From positions 23,286-87,285 of the forward strand of contig JAEZRD010000005.1 of assembly GCA_023440975.1 (NCBI GenBank): a DNA stretch of 64,000 nucleotides. Direction: 5' to 3'. This document shows, piece by piece, positions 62,792 through 64,000 of this stretch. The first letter of the stretch is position 1. Every line of letters starts with the position of its first letter. The translations under genes and the position numbers were made by a program. This stretch comes from Methanobacteriota archaeon. GTDB taxonomy: Archaea > Methanobacteriota > Methanobacteria > Methanobacteriales > Methanobacteriaceae. Below the pieces are notes generated by a model that saw nothing but the letters and a program-made list of their open reading frames with translations, was not told the DNA's origin and ran no database searches.

Positions 62792-63408
62792 TACTTTTAG
62801 TAGATAACTATGATAGTTTTTCATATAATCTCTATCAATTCATAGGTATTGCATTAAGTGAGATTAAAGGCTTAAATTTACAATCAGATTCTAAAAAAAT
62901 TATTAATGAAATTAAAGTCATTCGTAATGATGAATTATCCATATCTGAAATAGAAATGCTTAATCCTAATATAATTATTTTATCTCCGGGTCCTGGAAGA
63001 CCTTCTGATGCGGGAGTTTGTGTTGATTTAGTTAAAGCATTTGAAGGTAAAATTCCAATTCTTGGAGTATGTTTAGGTCATCAATCTATATGTGAAGCAT
63101 ATGGTGGAAAAATTTCCTATGCAAAGAAATTAATGCATGGTAAATCTTCTATAGTGAACTTAAAAGATAATGAACCCTTATTTGAGGATATTCCAGATTC
63201 TATTCTGGCTGCAAGATATCATTCTTTAGCTCTTTTAGAAGGTACTTTGCCTGAAGAATTAGATGTGATTGCTGAAACTAAAAATGGGGAAATCATGGGT
63301 GTTAAACATAATCTTTATCCTATTTATGGTTTACAATTTCATCCTGAGTCTATTTTAACTCCTGAAGGTTTAAATATTATTAAAAATTTTATAATTAATT
63401 ATGATTAA
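62788..63408 (+). CDS. trpG: Anthranilate synthase component II (glutamine amidotransferase)
   Basis: TrpG provides ammonia from glutamine to TrpE. The 206-residue class I amidotransferase has ILSPGPGRPSDAG near residue 69, the nucleophile in PILGVCLGHQSI near 92 and the His-Glu pair in GLQFHPESILTPEG near 187. GGAGGT lies just before the ATG, inside the end of trpE, and the ATGA overlap implies coupled translation so that the two subunits are made in equal amounts. trpD follows after 38 bases. Confidence 0.96.
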   Translation: MILLVDNYDSFSYNLYQFIGIALSEIKGLNLQSDSKKIINEIKVIRNDELSISEIEMLNPNIIILSPGPGRPSDAGVCVDLVKAFEGKIPILGVCLGHQSICEAYGGKISYAKKLMHGKSSIVNLKDNEPLFEDIPDSILAARYHSLALLEGTLPEELDVIAETKNGEIMGVKHNLYPIYGLQFHPESILTPEGLNIIKNFIINYD

Positions 63409-63446
63409 TTAAAAGTTATTAAATAGAAAAATGGTGGTTATTAACT

Positions 63447-64000
63447 ATGATTAAAGATGCAATTTTACAATTGGCTAAAAAGGAAGATATTTCTTATGAT
63501 TTGGCTAAGGAATCAATGAATGAAATTATGGGAGGAAAAGCTACAGATGTTCAAATGAGTGCATATTTAACAGCTCTTTCTATGAAAGGAGAAACTATTG
63601 ATGAAATTACAGCATCTGCAGAAGCAATGAGATCTCACTGTATTAAGCTTTTAAATGATTGTGAAGTTCTTGAAATAGTTGGAACTGGTGGTGATGGTTC
63701 TAATTCTTTTAACATATCTACAACATCTTCAATAGTTATTTCTTCAGCAGGAGTTCCTGTTGCAAAACATGGTAATAGGGCGGCTAGTAGTAAATCTGGT
63801 GCTGCTGATGTATTAGAATCTTTAGGTGTTAATATTAATGTATCTGCTGAACAAAGTGCTCAAATTTTAAGAAAAATAAATTTATGTTTCTTATTTGCTC
63901 AAAATTATCATATTGCAATGAAATATGTTGCTCCAATTAGAAAAGAACTTGGAATTCCTACAATTTTTAATATTTTAGGTCCTTTAGCTAATCCTGCAGG
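63447..64000 (+). CDS. trpD: Anthranilate phosphoribosyltransferase, 3'-truncated by the window edge
   Basis: TrpD joins anthranilate to PRPP in the second tryptophan step. About 184 codons are visible before the window ends. The N-terminal helical domain (MIKDAILQLAKKEDISYDLA, then GKATDVQMSAYLTAL) is followed by the PRPP and anthranilate loop EIVGTGGDGSNSFNISTTSS near residue 74 and the KHGNRAASSKSGAADVLESL segment near 110. The ATG has GTGGTTA upstream. The rest of the gene, and probably the trpCFBA genes, lie beyond. Confidence 0.95.
   Translation, partial: MIKDAILQLAKKEDISYDLAKESMNEIMGGKATDVQMSAYLTALSMKGETIDEITASAEAMRSHCIKLLNDCEVLEIVGTGGDGSNSFNISTTSSIVISSAGVPVAKHGNRAASSKSGAADVLESLGVNINVSAEQSAQILRKINLCFLFAQNYHIAMKYVAPIRKELGIPTIFNILGPLANPA

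Overview
The window is about 64 kb of very AT-rich archaeal DNA from a methanogen of the Methanobacteriaceae, most likely Methanobrevibacter or a close relative. The evidence is an archaeal information-processing gene set (PCNA, GINS, TFS, RpoL, RpoF/Rpb4, L44e, S27e, L21e, aIF2-alpha, Nop10, Csl4, Pus10, TruD, Dph2, SRP54), the methanogen-only coenzyme F430 gene cfbD, the methanogen redox regulator MsvR beside an F420H2 oxidase, secreted Asn/Thr-rich Ig-like proteins, TATA-box promoters and AGGTGAT-type ribosome binding sites. I saw no insertion sequence, prophage, CRISPR array or rRNA. Two arginine tRNAs are present. The window cuts two genes: ileS at the left edge and trpD at the right edge.

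Layout. 1-7.6 kb: ileS (5'-truncated), purL, moeA and a PDZ-containing site-2-type protease. 7.9-10.9 kb: an oxygen/redox defence locus, fprA and rubrerythrin read leftward and msvR read rightward from a shared 440-bp region with an MsvR-type box. 10.9-19.5 kb: a cobalamin-pathway methyltransferase, an XPD/DinG-like helicase, tRNA-Arg(UCG), hisF, an OGG-type glycosylase with an unknown partner, cyclophilin, an Fe-S aldo/keto reductase and argD. 19.6-22.4 kb: a Nudix gene diverging from lysA-dapF; the lysA promoter has a perfect 16-bp palindrome against its TATA box. 22.4-28.7 kb, all leftward: rpl21e-rpoF, DUF655, ksgA, a HemK2-like methylase, pus10 and ffh. 29.0-39.6 kb, all rightward: hpt-dph2, csl4-rpoL-nudix, tfs-membrane protein, pcn, GINS, rpl44e-rps27e, aif2a-nop10-PAC2 and ychF.

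39.7-43.1 kb: catalase, cfbD and hisH. 43.1-45.8 kb: two paralogous secreted Ig-like proteins. 46.1-50.8 kb: a PurM/HypE-like protein, tRNA-Arg(GCG), truD, the AcnX-type small subunit and an amidohydrolase. 50.9-53.7 kb: a copper chaperone and copper P-type ATPase whose promoter has a near copy of the lysA palindrome in the same place. 53.9-61.1 kb is the accessory part: a three-fold repeated membrane protein, purB, a small XRE regulator with two DUF4013 membrane proteins behind a double-palindrome promoter, an orphan ORF, a CPBP protease with an alpha-helical partner, and a short M50 protease. 61.3-64.0 kb: trpE-trpG-trpD.

The most useful leads are regulatory: a palindrome shared by the lysA and copper promoters, a family of 26-bp repeats before the rpl44e operon with promoter-like sequence in front of the two identical copies, the double operator of the XRE/DUF4013 operon, and the MsvR box on the fprA start site. 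Among proteins, the XRE-DUF4013 operon, the CPBP/helical pair, the membrane protein overlapping tfs and the three-fold repeat membrane protein are the least explained. All names come from reading motifs, without database searches.
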